From the NCBI GenBank assembly GCA_025936915.1, contig JAICSK010000008.1:1-32873 (forward strand): DNA of 32,873 nucleotides, written 5' to 3'. Positions within the stretch are counted from its first letter, which is position 1; every line of letters starts with the position of its first letter. A program made the translations under genes and the position numbers. The notes under the pieces were generated by a model. It saw only the letters and a list, made by a program, of their open reading frames with translations, was not told where the DNA came from and did no database searches. The DNA is from Nocardioides sp. Its GTDB lineage: Bacteria > Actinomycetota > Actinomycetes > Propionibacteriales > Nocardioidaceae. Below, one piece after another: positions 22,383 through 29,594 of the stretch.

Positions 22383-24446
22383 TCACGCGTCGAGCGCCTC
22401 GACGTCCACGTCGTAGGCGCCCTGCACCAGGAACTCCTTGCGCGGCGCGACCTCGGAGCCCATCAACAGCTCGAACACGTCGCTGGCCGCCTCGGCGTCG
22501 TCGATGGTGATCCGGCGCAGAGTGCGGTGACGGCGGTCCATGGTGGTCTCGGCCAGCTGGTTGGCGTCCATCTCGCCGAGGCCCTTGTAGCGCTGCACCG
22601 GGTCCTTCCAGCGCAGGTTCTTCTTGGCCAGCTCGGCGAGCTTCCGCTGCAGCTCGGCGTCGGAGTAGGTGTAGACGTACTTGTCCATCCCCTTCTTGGG
22701 GTTGGTCAGCTCGATCCGGTGCAGCGGCGGTACGGCGGAGTACACCCGGCCGTCGCGGATCAGGTCGGGCATGTACTTGTAGAAGAGTGTGGCGAGCAGG
22801 CACCGGATGTGCGCGCCGTCGGAGTCGGCGTCGGCCATGAAGATGATGCGTCCGTAGCGCCGGGCCTCGAGGTCGAAGGTGCGGCCGGAGCCGGCTCCCA
22901 CCACCTGGATGATCGAGGCACACTCGGCGTTCTTCAGCATGTCGCCGACCGACGCCTTCTGGACGTTGAGGATCTTGCCGCGGATCGGCAGCAGCGCCTG
23001 GAACTCGGAGTTGCGGGCGAGCTTGGCGGTGCCGAGCGCCGAGTCGCCCTCGACGATGAAGAGCTCGGTGCGCTCGTTGTCGGTCGCCCGGCAGTCGGCC
23101 AGCTTCGCCGGCAGGGCCGAGGACTCGAGGGCGTTCTTGCGCCGCTGGGTGTCGCGCTGCTGGCGTGCGGCCAGCCGGGTCTTGGAGGCGCCGACGACCT
23201 TCTCCATCAGCAGCCGCGCCTGGGCCTTCTGGTCACGCTTGTTGGAGGTCAGGAACTTCTTCAGCTCGGACGCGACCACCTTGCTCACCACCGAGCGCAC
23301 CGCGGGCGTACCCAGGATCTCCTTGGTCTGGCCCTCGAACTGCGGTTCGGCGAGCCGGACGGTGACGACGGCGGTCATGCCCTCCGTCACGTCGTCCTTG
23401 ATCACGTTGTCGTCGTTGACCTTCAGCGCCTTGGTCGAGCGCATCACCTCGTTGAAGGTCTTGGTCAGCGCCGACTCGAAGCCGGCGACGTGGGTGCCGC
23501 CCTTGGGCGTGGCGATCACGTTGACGTAGGAGCGCATCTCGGTGTCGTAACCGGTGCCCCACCGGACCGCGACGTCGACGCCGAGCTCGCGCTCGACCTC
23601 CTGCGGCGTCATGTGACCCTTGTCGTCGAGCAGCGGGACCGTCTCGGTGAACGTGTCGGAGCCCTGCAGCCGCAGGATGTCGGTGACCTTCTCGTCGTGC
23701 GCGAGGACCTCGGTGAACTCGGCGATGCCACCGTCGTGGCGGAACTTCTCCTCCACCGGCTGGTCGCCGCGCAGGTCGCGGATCACCAGCTCCAGGCCCG
23801 GGACGAGGAACGACGTGTGGCGGGCCCGCCCGATCAGCCCGTCCCACTCGAACTCCGCGTCCTTGGTGAAGATCTGCCGGTCGGGCCAGAAGCGGATGCG
23901 GGTGCCCGTCCTGGTCTTGGAGACGCGGCCGCCCTTGCGGCTCAGACCGGACTTCGCGGTGAACGACGCAGCCGGACCGTCGCCGTCGAACACGCCGGGG
24001 ACACCCCGGCGGAAGCTCATCCCCTGCTGGGACGGCGTGCGGTCCACGTCGACGTCCAGGCGGGCCGAGAGCGCGTTGACGACCGAGGCCCCGACGCCGT
24101 GCAGGCCACCGGTCGCGACGTACGACGAGCCGCCGAACTTGCCGCCCGCATGGAGCTTGGTGAAGACCACCTCGACGCCCGGCAACCCCGTCTTGGGCTC
24201 CTTGTCGACCGGGATGCCACGCCCGTGGTCGTGGACCTCGGCGGAGCCGTCGCGATGGAGAGTGACCTCGATCAGGTCGCAGGCACCGGCCAGCGCCTCG
24301 TCGACGCCGTTGTCGATGATCTCCCACAGGCACTGCATGAGTCCGCGGGTGTCGGTCGACCCGACGTACATGCCCGGACGCTTGCGAACCGCCTCGAGCC
24401 CCTCGAGGACGAGGAGGTGCGCTGCGGTGTAGGTGTTGTCGGCGAT
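22383..24446 (-). CDS. parE: DNA topoisomerase IV subunit B with non-canonical start
   Basis: This is the ATPase subunit of topoisomerase IV, about 687 residues. The GHKL ATP site is visible: EIIDN, HDHGRGIPVD and GGLHGVGASVVNALS. The transducer follows, then the TOPRIM domain with VEGDSA and MADADSDGAH (metal-binding acidic residues), and a QRYKGLGEM motif near the C terminus. The conserved N terminus reads IADNTYTAAHLLVLEGLEAV. No ATG, GTG or TTG precedes it in frame near an AGGAG site. The codons after AGGAGT are CCC, ACG and ATC. Either ATC 24446 (6-7 nt from the site) or ACG 24449, one base from ATG, must be used. A start at ATG 24773 would translate the divergent promoter region and looks wrong. 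I give the ATC position. Confidence 0.85.
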   Translation of the reverse strand: MADNTYTAAHLLVLEGLEAVRKRPGMYVGSTDTRGLMQCLWEIIDNGVDEALAGACDLIEVTLHRDGSAEVHDHGRGIPVDKEPKTGLPGVEVVFTKLHAGGKFGGSSYVATGGLHGVGASVVNALSARLDVDVDRTPSQQGMSFRRGVPGVFDGDGPAASFTAKSGLSRKGGRVSKTRTGTRIRFWPDRQIFTKDAEFEWDGLIGRARHTSFLVPGLELVIRDLRGDQPVEEKFRHDGGIAEFTEVLAHDEKVTDILRLQGSDTFTETVPLLDDKGHMTPQEVERELGVDVAVRWGTGYDTEMRSYVNVIATPKGGTHVAGFESALTKTFNEVMRSTKALKVNDDNVIKDDVTEGMTAVVTVRLAEPQFEGQTKEILGTPAVRSVVSKVVASELKKFLTSNKRDQKAQARLLMEKVVGASKTRLAARQQRDTQRRKNALESSALPAKLADCRATDNERTELFIVEGDSALGTAKLARNSEFQALLPIRGKILNVQKASVGDMLKNAECASIIQVVGAGSGRTFDLEARRYGRIIFMADADSDGAHIRCLLATLFYKYMPDLIRDGRVYSAVPPLHRIELTNPKKGMDKYVYTYSDAELQRKLAELAKKNLRWKDPVQRYKGLGEMDANQLAETTMDRRHRTLRRITIDDAEAASDVFELLMGSEVAPRKEFLVQGAYDVDVEALDA

Positions 24447-24824
24447 CGTGGGACTCCTGCATGAACGTCGGCTGAGCTGGTCCAGACCACCGACACTACC
24501 GGCGACACGCCGAGGGCAGGCGCAGCCACGCTGCCGGTGTGGACAGGAGACCTGATCTACCGTGACAACGTCACGAACCGGACAAGATTCCGGCACCGAT
24601 TCGAGGATTTTGAACCGCACGACGACACGACGCGTCACACTCGACGACACGGATCCACGATCACGGCCCGAGCCTTCCGAGGAGTGGAAAACTCCGCACC
24701 CCGGGGCTTCGGCCGTGATGGGATCACGTGTCGGACGACACGTAGCGACCGGGGGGTCCAGGGAATCTTTCACCGCTCCGGATACGTTGGAACCGGCACA
24801 GGACGAACCAGAAATGAGGCCGAT
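24447..24824. promoter_or_regulatory. Divergent regulatory region between parE and DUF7455 gene
   Basis: These 378 bases hold no credible gene. They contain three symmetric elements. CGTGAC-AAC-GTCACG is at 24561-24575. A long imperfect hairpin is at 24660-24719 (ATCACGGCC pairing with GGCCGTGAT, with an inner GGAGT/ACTCC stem). ACGTGTCG-GA-CGACACGT is at 24726-24743. A candidate ECF-sigma promoter for the plus strand is at 24761-24788. For parE a weak -10, TAGTGT, lies on the minus strand at 24493-24498, giving a 5' leader of about 40 nt. The AT content is higher than in the flanking genes. Confidence 0.5.
24761..24788 (+). promoter_or_regulatory. SigR/SigH-like ECF promoter candidate
   Basis: GGGAAT (24761-24766) and GTT (24786-24788) are 19 nt apart, close to the GGAAT-N18-GTT pattern of thiol-stress sigma factors. 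An RNA from here would begin about 30 nt before the DUF7455 GTG. TACGTT (24783-24788) could also act as an ordinary -10. Confidence 0.35.
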
Positions 24825-25055
24825 GTGACCACTGCAGTTGCCCCGAGCTCAGCGCTGAGCGCTGCGGACCGCTGCGACCGTTGCGGAGCCCAGGCCTACC
24901 TTCGGGTCGAGCTCCAGTCAGGTGGCGAGCTGCTCTTCTGCGCCCACCACGCCCGCGAGCACGGCGACAAGCTCCGCGAGATCGCGGTGCAGGTCACCGA
25001 CGAGACCGACAAGCTCCGAGACACGCCCGCCGCCGCTCCCGAGGACGGGCGCTGA
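24825..25055 (+). CDS. DUF7455 small zinc-ribbon-like protein
   Basis: The protein has 76 residues. It begins VTTAVAPSSALSAADRCDRCGAQAYL and contains LLFCAHHAREH. CDRC and CAHH would make a CxxC...CxxH metal site, like a small zinc ribbon. The same small protein is usually found near the principal sigma factor and parE in actinobacteria, as here. Its function is unknown. The start is GTG 24825, with GAGG 5-6 nt upstream. The preceding ATG (24823) is closed at once by a stop. A possible thiol-stress promoter upstream would suit a cysteine-rich protein, but this is inference. Tandem hairpins follow. Confidence 0.82.
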   Translation: MTTAVAPSSALSAADRCDRCGAQAYLRVELQSGGELLFCAHHAREHGDKLREIAVQVTDETDKLRDTPAAAPEDGR

Positions 25056-25069
25056 CCGCACGAACGTGA

Positions 25070-25094
25070 GGCTCCCGGGCATCCCGGAAGAGCC
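25070..25094 (+). terminator. First hairpin after the DUF7455 gene
   Basis: GGCTC/GAGCC and the inner CCGGG/CCCGG form a two-part stem just after the stop. It stands immediately before a stronger 15-bp hairpin. Confidence 0.4.
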
Positions 25095-25098
25095 CTGA

Positions 25099-25133
25099 CG
25101 GAGGCCCCGGACCGATGAGGTCCGGGGCCTCCG
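25099..25133 (+). terminator. Strong 15-bp terminator hairpin
   Basis: CGGAGGCCCCGGACC (25099-25113) pairs perfectly with GGTCCGGGGCCTCCG (25119-25133) over a 5-nt loop. This is the most stable simple hairpin in the window. It ends DUF7455 transcription, and it lies ahead of the ATG chosen for the next gene. Confidence 0.75.
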
Positions 25134-25177
25134 CCGTTCCCGCCGAGCGCGGGTGGACGTGTGCCAGGCTTCGGACC

Positions 25178-25651
25178 ATGACCGGCACGGTGATCGTCCG
25201 CGCCCTCGTGGTCGCGGTCGGGCTCGCCGGGATCGTCGTACCCGGCCTGCCCGGCACCCTGTTGATCGCCCTCGGCATCGGCATCTGGGCCGGCTCGGTG
25301 GGGTCGGCGACCTCCTGGACCGTCTTCGGCACGGCCGCCGCGCTGCTCGTGGCCGGCGCCCTCCTCAAGTACGCCGTTCCTGGGCGCCGGCTCAAGACGG
25401 CGGTGCCGAACCGCACCTTGCTCGTGGGAGCCCTCGGTGCGCTGGTCGGCTTCTTCGTCATCCCGGTCGTCGGGGTCCTGGTCGGCTTCCCGGTCGGGGT
25501 GTACGCCGCGGAGCGGGCGCGCGTCGGCGCTCGGGCCGCGCGGCCCTCGACCACAGCGGTGCTACGGGCGATCGGTCTGAGCATCCTGATCGAGCTGCTC
25601 GCCGGGCTCGCCGCCACGCTCACGTGGGCGGTGGGGGTCGCCGCCACATGA
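25178..25651 (+). CDS. DUF456 family membrane protein
   Basis: This 157-residue integral membrane protein has about four to five hydrophobic helices. It contains GLAGIVVPGLPGTLLIALGIGIWAG and a GFFVIPVVGVLVGFPVGVYAAE stretch, as in the DUF456 family, whose function is unknown. The ATG at 25178 is used. An earlier in-frame ATG (25115) would place codons inside the 15-bp terminator and is rejected. CAGGCT ends 7 nt before the ATG, so a leaderless start is possible. The stop overlaps the next gene's ATG (ATGA), so the two membrane proteins are co-translated. Confidence 0.82.
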   Translation: MTGTVIVRALVVAVGLAGIVVPGLPGTLLIALGIGIWAGSVGSATSWTVFGTAAALLVAGALLKYAVPGRRLKTAVPNRTLLVGALGALVGFFVIPVVGVLVGFPVGVYAAERARVGARAARPSTTAVLRAIGLSILIELLAGLAATLTWAVGVAAT

Positions 25652-26484
25652 TCGCGGTCCTGCTGGCGCTCCTCGGCGCCGCGGCGTACGGGGTCTCGGA
25701 CTTCATCGGGGGCCTGTTCGGCAAGCGTGCGAGCGCCTGGGCCGTCGCTGCGACCGGAGGCGTCGGCGGCGCGTGCGCCTCGCTGGTGCTGGCCCTGGTC
25801 GACGCCGGCAACCCCGACGTCGGGGCCCTGGCCTGGGGCGCGGGTGCCGGCCTCGGCAGCGGAGTCGGTACGGCGTTCCTCTACCGCGGCCTCGCCTCGG
25901 GCCGGATGGGTGTGGTGGCACCGATCAGTGGCGTCCTCGCCGTCGTCCTCCCCGTCGTCGTGGGGGTCACCACGGGCGAGAGACCCGGCGTCCTGGTGTG
26001 GGTCGGGATCGCGGTCGCCGTGCCGGCGATCTGGATGGTTGCCCGCGACCCGGCCACCTCCGATCAGGAGCGCATCGGGTCGGGTGCCCGCGACGGCGTG
26101 CTCGCAGGTATCGGGTTCGGGGGGCTGTTCGCCTGCCTCGGCCAGGTCCCCGAGAGCGCGGGGTTCTGGCCGCTGGTGATGAACCAGGTCGTCGGCGTGG
26201 CCGTGGTCGCGATCGCGGCGACGGTGCTGGGCACCACCTGGGTCCCTCGCGATGCCGCCGCCTGGGGAGGGGCGCTCGCCGGGCTGCTCGGTGGCCTCGC
26301 GACCTGGGCGTTCCTCGTGGCCACCCACCACGGTCTGCTCAGCGTCTCGGCCGTGCTCACCTCGCTCTACCCCGCGTTCACGGTGCTGCTGGCCGCGGTG
26401 GTGCTGCGGGAGCACGTGCATCGCACGCAGGCGTGGGGGCTCGCGCTGTGCGGCGCCGCGGTCGTGCTGGTCGCCACGGGATAG
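25648..26484 (+). CDS. EamA/DMT family transporter
   Basis: This 278-residue protein is almost wholly hydrophobic, with about ten helices in two repeated halves, as in drug/metabolite transporters. It starts MIAVLLALLGAAAYGVSDFIGGLFGKR. LLSVSAVLTSLYPAFTVLLAAVVLREHV in the second half is a strong EamA signature. The substrate is unknown. Members of this family export amino acids or other metabolites, or act as permeases. The ATG overlaps the DUF456 stop by four bases. A U-tract terminator follows within 5 bases of the stop. Confidence 0.87.
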   Translation: MIAVLLALLGAAAYGVSDFIGGLFGKRASAWAVAATGGVGGACASLVLALVDAGNPDVGALAWGAGAGLGSGVGTAFLYRGLASGRMGVVAPISGVLAVVLPVVVGVTTGERPGVLVWVGIAVAVPAIWMVARDPATSDQERIGSGARDGVLAGIGFGGLFACLGQVPESAGFWPLVMNQVVGVAVVAIAATVLGTTWVPRDAAAWGGALAGLLGGLATWAFLVATHHGLLSVSAVLTSLYPAFTVLLAAVVLREHVHRTQAWGLALCGAAVVLVATG

Positions 26485-26488
26485 CTCC

Positions 26489-26508
26489 CGGGACCTTCGT
26501 CCCGTTTT
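26489..26508 (+). terminator. Rho-independent terminator after the EamA gene
   Basis: CGGGAC-CTTC-GTCCCG forms a 6-bp stem with a tetraloop and is followed by TTTT (26505-26508). It is the only hairpin I found here with a clear U-tract. Confidence 0.75.
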
Positions 26509-26563
26509 CCGGCAGGTCGACCGTGTCGGGGGCGTTTCGCCGCCGGGCGCACGGCCCCGGACC

Positions 26564-26569
26564 TACCCT
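26564..26569 (+). promoter_or_regulatory. -10 element TACCCT before the tandem repeat
   Basis: TACCCT fits TANNNT. RNA would begin near 26576, so the transcript would start almost exactly with the 11-bp repeats. No clear -35 is seen. Confidence 0.35.
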
Positions 26570-26578
26570 GCTCCCAGG

Positions 26579-26633
26579 CATGTCCCAGGCATGTCCCAGG
26601 CATGTCCCAGGCATGTCCCAGGCATGTCCCAGG
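26579..26633. repeat. 11-bp tandem repeat, five perfect copies of CATGTCCCAGG
   Basis: There are five exact units. A partial, nearly matching unit precedes them (CTCCCAGG, 26571-26578) and CAGG follows. Each unit holds an ATG. Because 11 is not a multiple of three, the ATGs fall in all frames. Those at 26591 and 26624 are in frame with the downstream phosphatase gene and those at 26580, 26602 and 26613 are not. Confidence 0.97.
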
Positions 26634-26662
26634 CAGGGAAGCAGGCACGGAAGGGCCACGAG

Positions 26663-27832
26663 GTGGAGGCACACGAGCGGGCGCGCGTCGAAGCGGTGCG
26701 CGAGCTCGGCCTGCTCGACACGCCTCCCGAGGAACGGTTCGACCGCGTCGTCCGGCTGGCCAGGCGTCTGTTCGAGGTGTCGACCGTCGCGGTCAACCTG
26801 ATCGACGACGACCGCCTCTACGTGAAGTCCGCCGCGGGGTTCCGGGCGGGACAGAGCTACCCGCGCGACTCCGCGTTCAGCACGCACTCCCTGGACACCC
26901 GCCGTGCTCTGGTCGTCCCCGATGCCCGGCAGGACCCTTCCTGGGTCGACAACCCTGCCGTCGCCGAGGGTGCCGGCGTCCGGTTCTACGCCGGCAGGCC
27001 GCTGGCCGGACCGCACGGGGAGGTGGTCGGCGTCCTGTGCCTGGCCGACCCGGAGCCCCGTGTGCTCAGTGAGTCCGACCTGGCCCTGCTCGACGACCTG
27101 GCGGGCTGGCTCGAGACCGAGCTGGCGGTCGACGCGGACGCCGTCCAGGCCAGGGAGATCCAGCGCCGGCTGCTCCCCCACAAGCCACCCGACGTGCTCG
27201 GCTACGACATCGCCGGCCGCTGCCAGCCGGCGTACCACGTCGGCGGCGACTACTACGACTGGCATCTCCTGGACGACACGCTGCTGCAGGTCACGGTCGC
27301 CGACGTGATGGGCAAGGGCCTCGCCGCCGGCGTGATCGCCGCCGGGCTGCGGACCGCGATGCGGGTCGGCTCGCGGTCCCACACGCTGATGGAGTCCGTA
27401 CGCCGCACGGCCGAAGGCCTGCAGGACGACTTCACCGACTCGGGGACCTTCGCGACCATGTTCAGCGCTCGGCTGCGGCCGCAGCAGGGGCACCTCGAGT
27501 ACGTCGACGCCGGACACGGCCTGGCCGTCCTGGTCAGTCCCGGGTCACCGACCCGGCGTCTGGTCTCGCGGGACCTCCCGCTCGGCGCACAGGAGGGCAG
27601 CCTCTGGACCAGCCACGAGGCGCGCCTCCACCCCGGCGACACGATGATCGTGGTCAGCGACGGTCTGCTCGACGCGTTCGACGACCCTGGCGAGGCGATC
27701 CGGGCCGCGGAGCAGCTCGTCGGGTCCGGATCATCGGCCGACGAGATGGCAGACCGGATCCTGGCGGAGGCGGCCCGGTCGCCGTTGGCCGACGACCTGA
27801 CGGCGGTCGTCGTACGACGCGGGACGCCATGA
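26663..27832 (+). CDS. GAF domain + PP2C/SpoIIE phosphatase (RsbU-like)
   Basis: The protein has 389 residues. A GAF sensor domain covers about 10-155 (ELGLLDTPPEERFDRVVRLARRLFEVSTVAVNLIDDDR). A PP2C-type SpoIIE phosphatase domain covers about 165-389, with GGDYYDW, VADVMGKGLAAG, DAGHGLAV, VVSDGLLDAFD and DDLTAVVV, the usual metal-binding acidic positions. It should remove phosphate from the STAS antagonist encoded next. GTG 26663 is the conservative start. In-frame ATGs in the tandem repeat (26591 and 26624) could add 13 or 24 residues. AAGGG lies about 9 nt before the GTG. The antagonist and kinase genes follow, making a partner-switching cassette. Confidence 0.87.
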   Translation: MEAHERARVEAVRELGLLDTPPEERFDRVVRLARRLFEVSTVAVNLIDDDRLYVKSAAGFRAGQSYPRDSAFSTHSLDTRRALVVPDARQDPSWVDNPAVAEGAGVRFYAGRPLAGPHGEVVGVLCLADPEPRVLSESDLALLDDLAGWLETELAVDADAVQAREIQRRLLPHKPPDVLGYDIAGRCQPAYHVGGDYYDWHLLDDTLLQVTVADVMGKGLAAGVIAAGLRTAMRVGSRSHTLMESVRRTAEGLQDDFTDSGTFATMFSARLRPQQGHLEYVDAGHGLAVLVSPGSPTRRLVSRDLPLGAQEGSLWTSHEARLHPGDTMIVVSDGLLDAFDDPGEAIRAAEQLVGSGSSADEMADRILAEAARSPLADDLTAVVVRRGTP

Positions 27833-27875
27833 CCCCGACCCACCCCACGATGCCGCAGCTCGAGGAGCAGCCGTG

Positions 27876-28193
27876 ATGACCGACACCAGTACGACCGTCC
27901 TCCGGCCGACCGGCCGGATCAACATGGTGGCCGCACCGGCCCTGAAGATCCTCATCGAGGAGACCGTCGCGTCCGGCCGCACCCGGATCGTGGTCGACCT
28001 CGGAGAGGTCAGCTTCATCGACTCCTCGGGGCTCGGCGCCCTGATCTCGGGGCTCAAGACCGCTCGGCAGGCCGGCGGCGACCTCCGGCTCGCGGCCGTG
28101 CCGGAGCAGGTCCTGACCGTGCTCCGCCTGACCAACCTCGACCGCGTGCTGCCCGCGCACGACACCGTGGCGGACGCGTCCCATGACTGGTGA
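27876..28193 (+). CDS. STAS anti-sigma factor antagonist (RsbV-like)
   Basis: This 105-residue cytoplasmic STAS domain protein carries the phosphorylation loop FIDSSGLGAL (Ser50/Ser51), so it can be switched off by a kinase and on by a phosphatase. The ATG at 27876 is chosen, with GAGGAG 8 nt upstream. A GTG three bases earlier is the alternative. Just before it an eight-codon ORF (27850-27876) ends in TGATG, which may couple its translation. The gene lies between the phosphatase and kinase genes and overlaps the latter by 11 bases. Which sigma factor or other partner it controls is not shown, because none is encoded nearby. Confidence 0.87.
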   Translation: MTDTSTTVLRPTGRINMVAAPALKILIEETVASGRTRIVVDLGEVSFIDSSGLGALISGLKTARQAGGDLRLAAVPEQVLTVLRLTNLDRVLPAHDTVADASHDW

Positions 28194-28590
28194 GTACCTG
28201 CTCGAGGGTCTCGCGGTCCCCGAGAGCCTGAACCTGCTTCACGACCTGCTCGAGCGGGTCGGCCACGACCACCCCGACCTGCGGGCGGACGACCTGATGC
28301 TGTTCGAGACCGCCGTCATCGAGGTCGCCGGGAACGTCGTCGAGCACGGGCAGCCTCCGGGCGGGGTCACCTGGGCCTTCCACCTCACGGTGCTGCCCGA
28401 CCGGCTCGAGGCCCGCCTCTCCGACAGTGGCGAGGAGTACCCCGGCGGCACCTGGGGCACGGAGATGCCCGGCGACCCGCTGCAGGAGGACGGTCGCGGT
28501 CTCGCCCTCGCCACCGCCGTCCTCGACCGGCTCGACTACCTGCGCGAGGACGATGCCAACCACTGGACGATGCTGCGCCGCCGCGGCTGA
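28183..28590 (+). CDS. RsbW-like anti-sigma factor / serine kinase
   Basis: This 135-residue HATPase_c domain protein has the N box ETAVIEVAGNVVEHG (Asn51), a G1 box at LSDSGEE (Asp81) and a G2 box DGRGLALA (about 103-110). These are the ATP-binding elements of the GHKL fold in anti-sigma kinases. It should phosphorylate the adjacent STAS antagonist and bind a target when free. The ATG overlaps the antagonist gene by 11 bases, indicating coupled, balanced production. No sigma factor gene adjoins the cassette, so the target is elsewhere or is not a sigma factor. A converging ArsR gene follows after 26 bases. Confidence 0.85.
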   Translation: MTGEYLLEGLAVPESLNLLHDLLERVGHDHPDLRADDLMLFETAVIEVAGNVVEHGQPPGGVTWAFHLTVLPDRLEARLSDSGEEYPGGTWGTEMPGDPLQEDGRGLALATAVLDRLDYLREDDANHWTMLRRRG

Positions 28591-28616
28591 CCCGACCGAC
28601 CCCGGTCGACTCCAGC

Positions 28617-28943
28617 TCAGCCGCCGTCCTCGGCCAGTCGCTTGAGGTCGTCCAGGCGACGGTCCCAGGCGGCGGCGATCCGGTCGAGGTCGCGCGCCAG
28701 GTCGCTCAGCCGCCCACCCAGAGCTCGGTGGACGAGCTCGCGTCCGCGCGTCTCCGCCTCGACCAGGCCCGCACCCCGGAGCACCTCGAGGTGCTTGACG
28801 ATCGCCTGACGCGATACGGGGAACTCCCGGGCGAGGGCCGAGGCGGACGCCGGAGCCTCGCCGAGTCGGGCGAGGATGGCCCACCGGGTGTCGTCGGCGA
28901 GTGCCGCGAAGACCGCGGTCGGGGCCGTGGCGGCCCGGCTCAC
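28617..28943 (-). CDS. ArsR family transcriptional repressor
   Basis: This 108-residue winged-helix protein contains DDTRWAILARLGEAPASASALAREFPVSRQAIVKHLEVLRGAGLVEAE, the classical ArsR fold with the recognition helix at SRQAIVKHLEVL. I see no cysteine pair for arsenic or metal sensing, so it probably responds to another signal. The start is GTG 28943, overlapping the SRPBCC stop (GTGA), so the two are co-translated. Paired ArsR–SRPBCC operons are common in actinobacteria and usually self-regulate. A CAAC-N6-GTTG dyad lies in the promoter region at 29471-29484. Confidence 0.87.
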   Translation of the reverse strand: MSRAATAPTAVFAALADDTRWAILARLGEAPASASALAREFPVSRQAIVKHLEVLRGAGLVEAETRGRELVHRALGGRLSDLARDLDRIAAAWDRRLDDLKRLAEDGG

Positions 28944-29413
28944 GAGCCCTCGACGTGCGTCTTGGCCACCTGCAGCTGGCTCCCCCAGCCCTCGACGTTG
29001 CCCGTGCGGTGGGCGAGCCAGTCCGCACGGGGCTTGCCGAGCCGCGAGAACCCGCTCTCGGCCACCGACAGCGTCACCCCGCCGTCGCGTGGCTCGATCG
29101 TGAACTCCACCAGCGTGCCGGCGTCGGCGTCGCCGTCCAGCCATCGGTAGGCGACGTACGACGTGGGGCGGGACTCGACCGTCTGAAGCCGGAACCGGCC
29201 GTAGGTCGGATGCGTGAGCACCGTGGTGTCGCCGTCGATCCGCACGTCGGGCTGGGGATCGACCCCCCCTTGGTTGATCCACCATCCGGGTCGGGTGACG
29301 AGGCCCCAGACCCGCTCGGCCGGGGCGTCGATCTCGATGCTGCGGTCGATCCGGTCCAGGGGGTCCGGCTCGGTGTCGACGTGGGTGACGGTGCCCTGGT
29401 CGGGACGGCTCAC
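28940..29413 (-). CDS. SRPBCC (AHSA1-like) domain protein
   Basis: This cytoplasmic protein of about 157 residues has the START/Bet v1-like fold. It contains RIDRSIEIDAPAERVWGLVTRPGWWINQGG at the start, a central run of strands, and GWGSQLQVAKTHVEG at the end, the usual C-terminal helix. Proteins of this family bind small hydrophobic ligands or act as chaperone activators. The ligand here is unknown. GTG 29413 is the chosen start because AAAGGGAA lies 8 nt upstream. TTG 29440 would add nine residues. The ArsR gene overlaps its stop. The promoter region is shared with the divergent small genes at 29595. Confidence 0.85.
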   Translation of the reverse strand: MSRPDQGTVTHVDTEPDPLDRIDRSIEIDAPAERVWGLVTRPGWWINQGGVDPQPDVRIDGDTTVLTHPTYGRFRLQTVESRPTSYVAYRWLDGDADAGTLVEFTIEPRDGGVTLSVAESGFSRLGKPRADWLAHRTGNVEGWGSQLQVAKTHVEGS

Positions 29414-29435
29414 GATGGTTCCCTTTCGTTCTGAG

Positions 29436-29486
29436 TGCAACTCGAACTTTGCACATCAGAGAGTTTTGCGCAACCCCTGAGTTGCA
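29436..29486. promoter_or_regulatory. Operator region of the SRPBCC–ArsR operon
   Basis: CAAC-CCCTGA-GTTG (29471-29484) repeats the dyad found twice at 10307-10366. On the minus strand CAACTCAGGGGTTG parallels CAACTCCTAGGTTG. TGCAACTC (29436-29443) and GAGTTGCA (29479-29486) form a further 8-bp inverted pair. Several TTGC/GCAA half-sites lie between. ArsR binding here is inferred. Confidence 0.5.
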
Positions 29487-29594
29487 AGAACGGTGGGGCT
29501 GCGGTCCGCGTGGGAAAAATCTTCGAGAATCCGGCCGAATTTTGCCGTCACGAGGCCGTGTGAGCCGCGTCTCTTCTCGCAGAGGAGGCAAACC

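Noticed and set aside
22308-24464. Plus-strand open frame of 718 codons over parE
   Set aside because: It is an antisense shadow of the topoisomerase gene with Gly/Val/Asp/Arg bias and no recognisable motif.
24447-24773. N-terminal extension of parE to ATG 24773
   Set aside because: The extra 109 residues are Cys/Arg-rich, unlike any ParE. They overlap the divergent promoter region and lie upstream of a good ribosome site at 24453.
26579-26633. CRISPR-like array
   Set aside because: The units are only 11 bp and directly adjacent, with no spacers and no cas genes. This is a simple tandem repeat.
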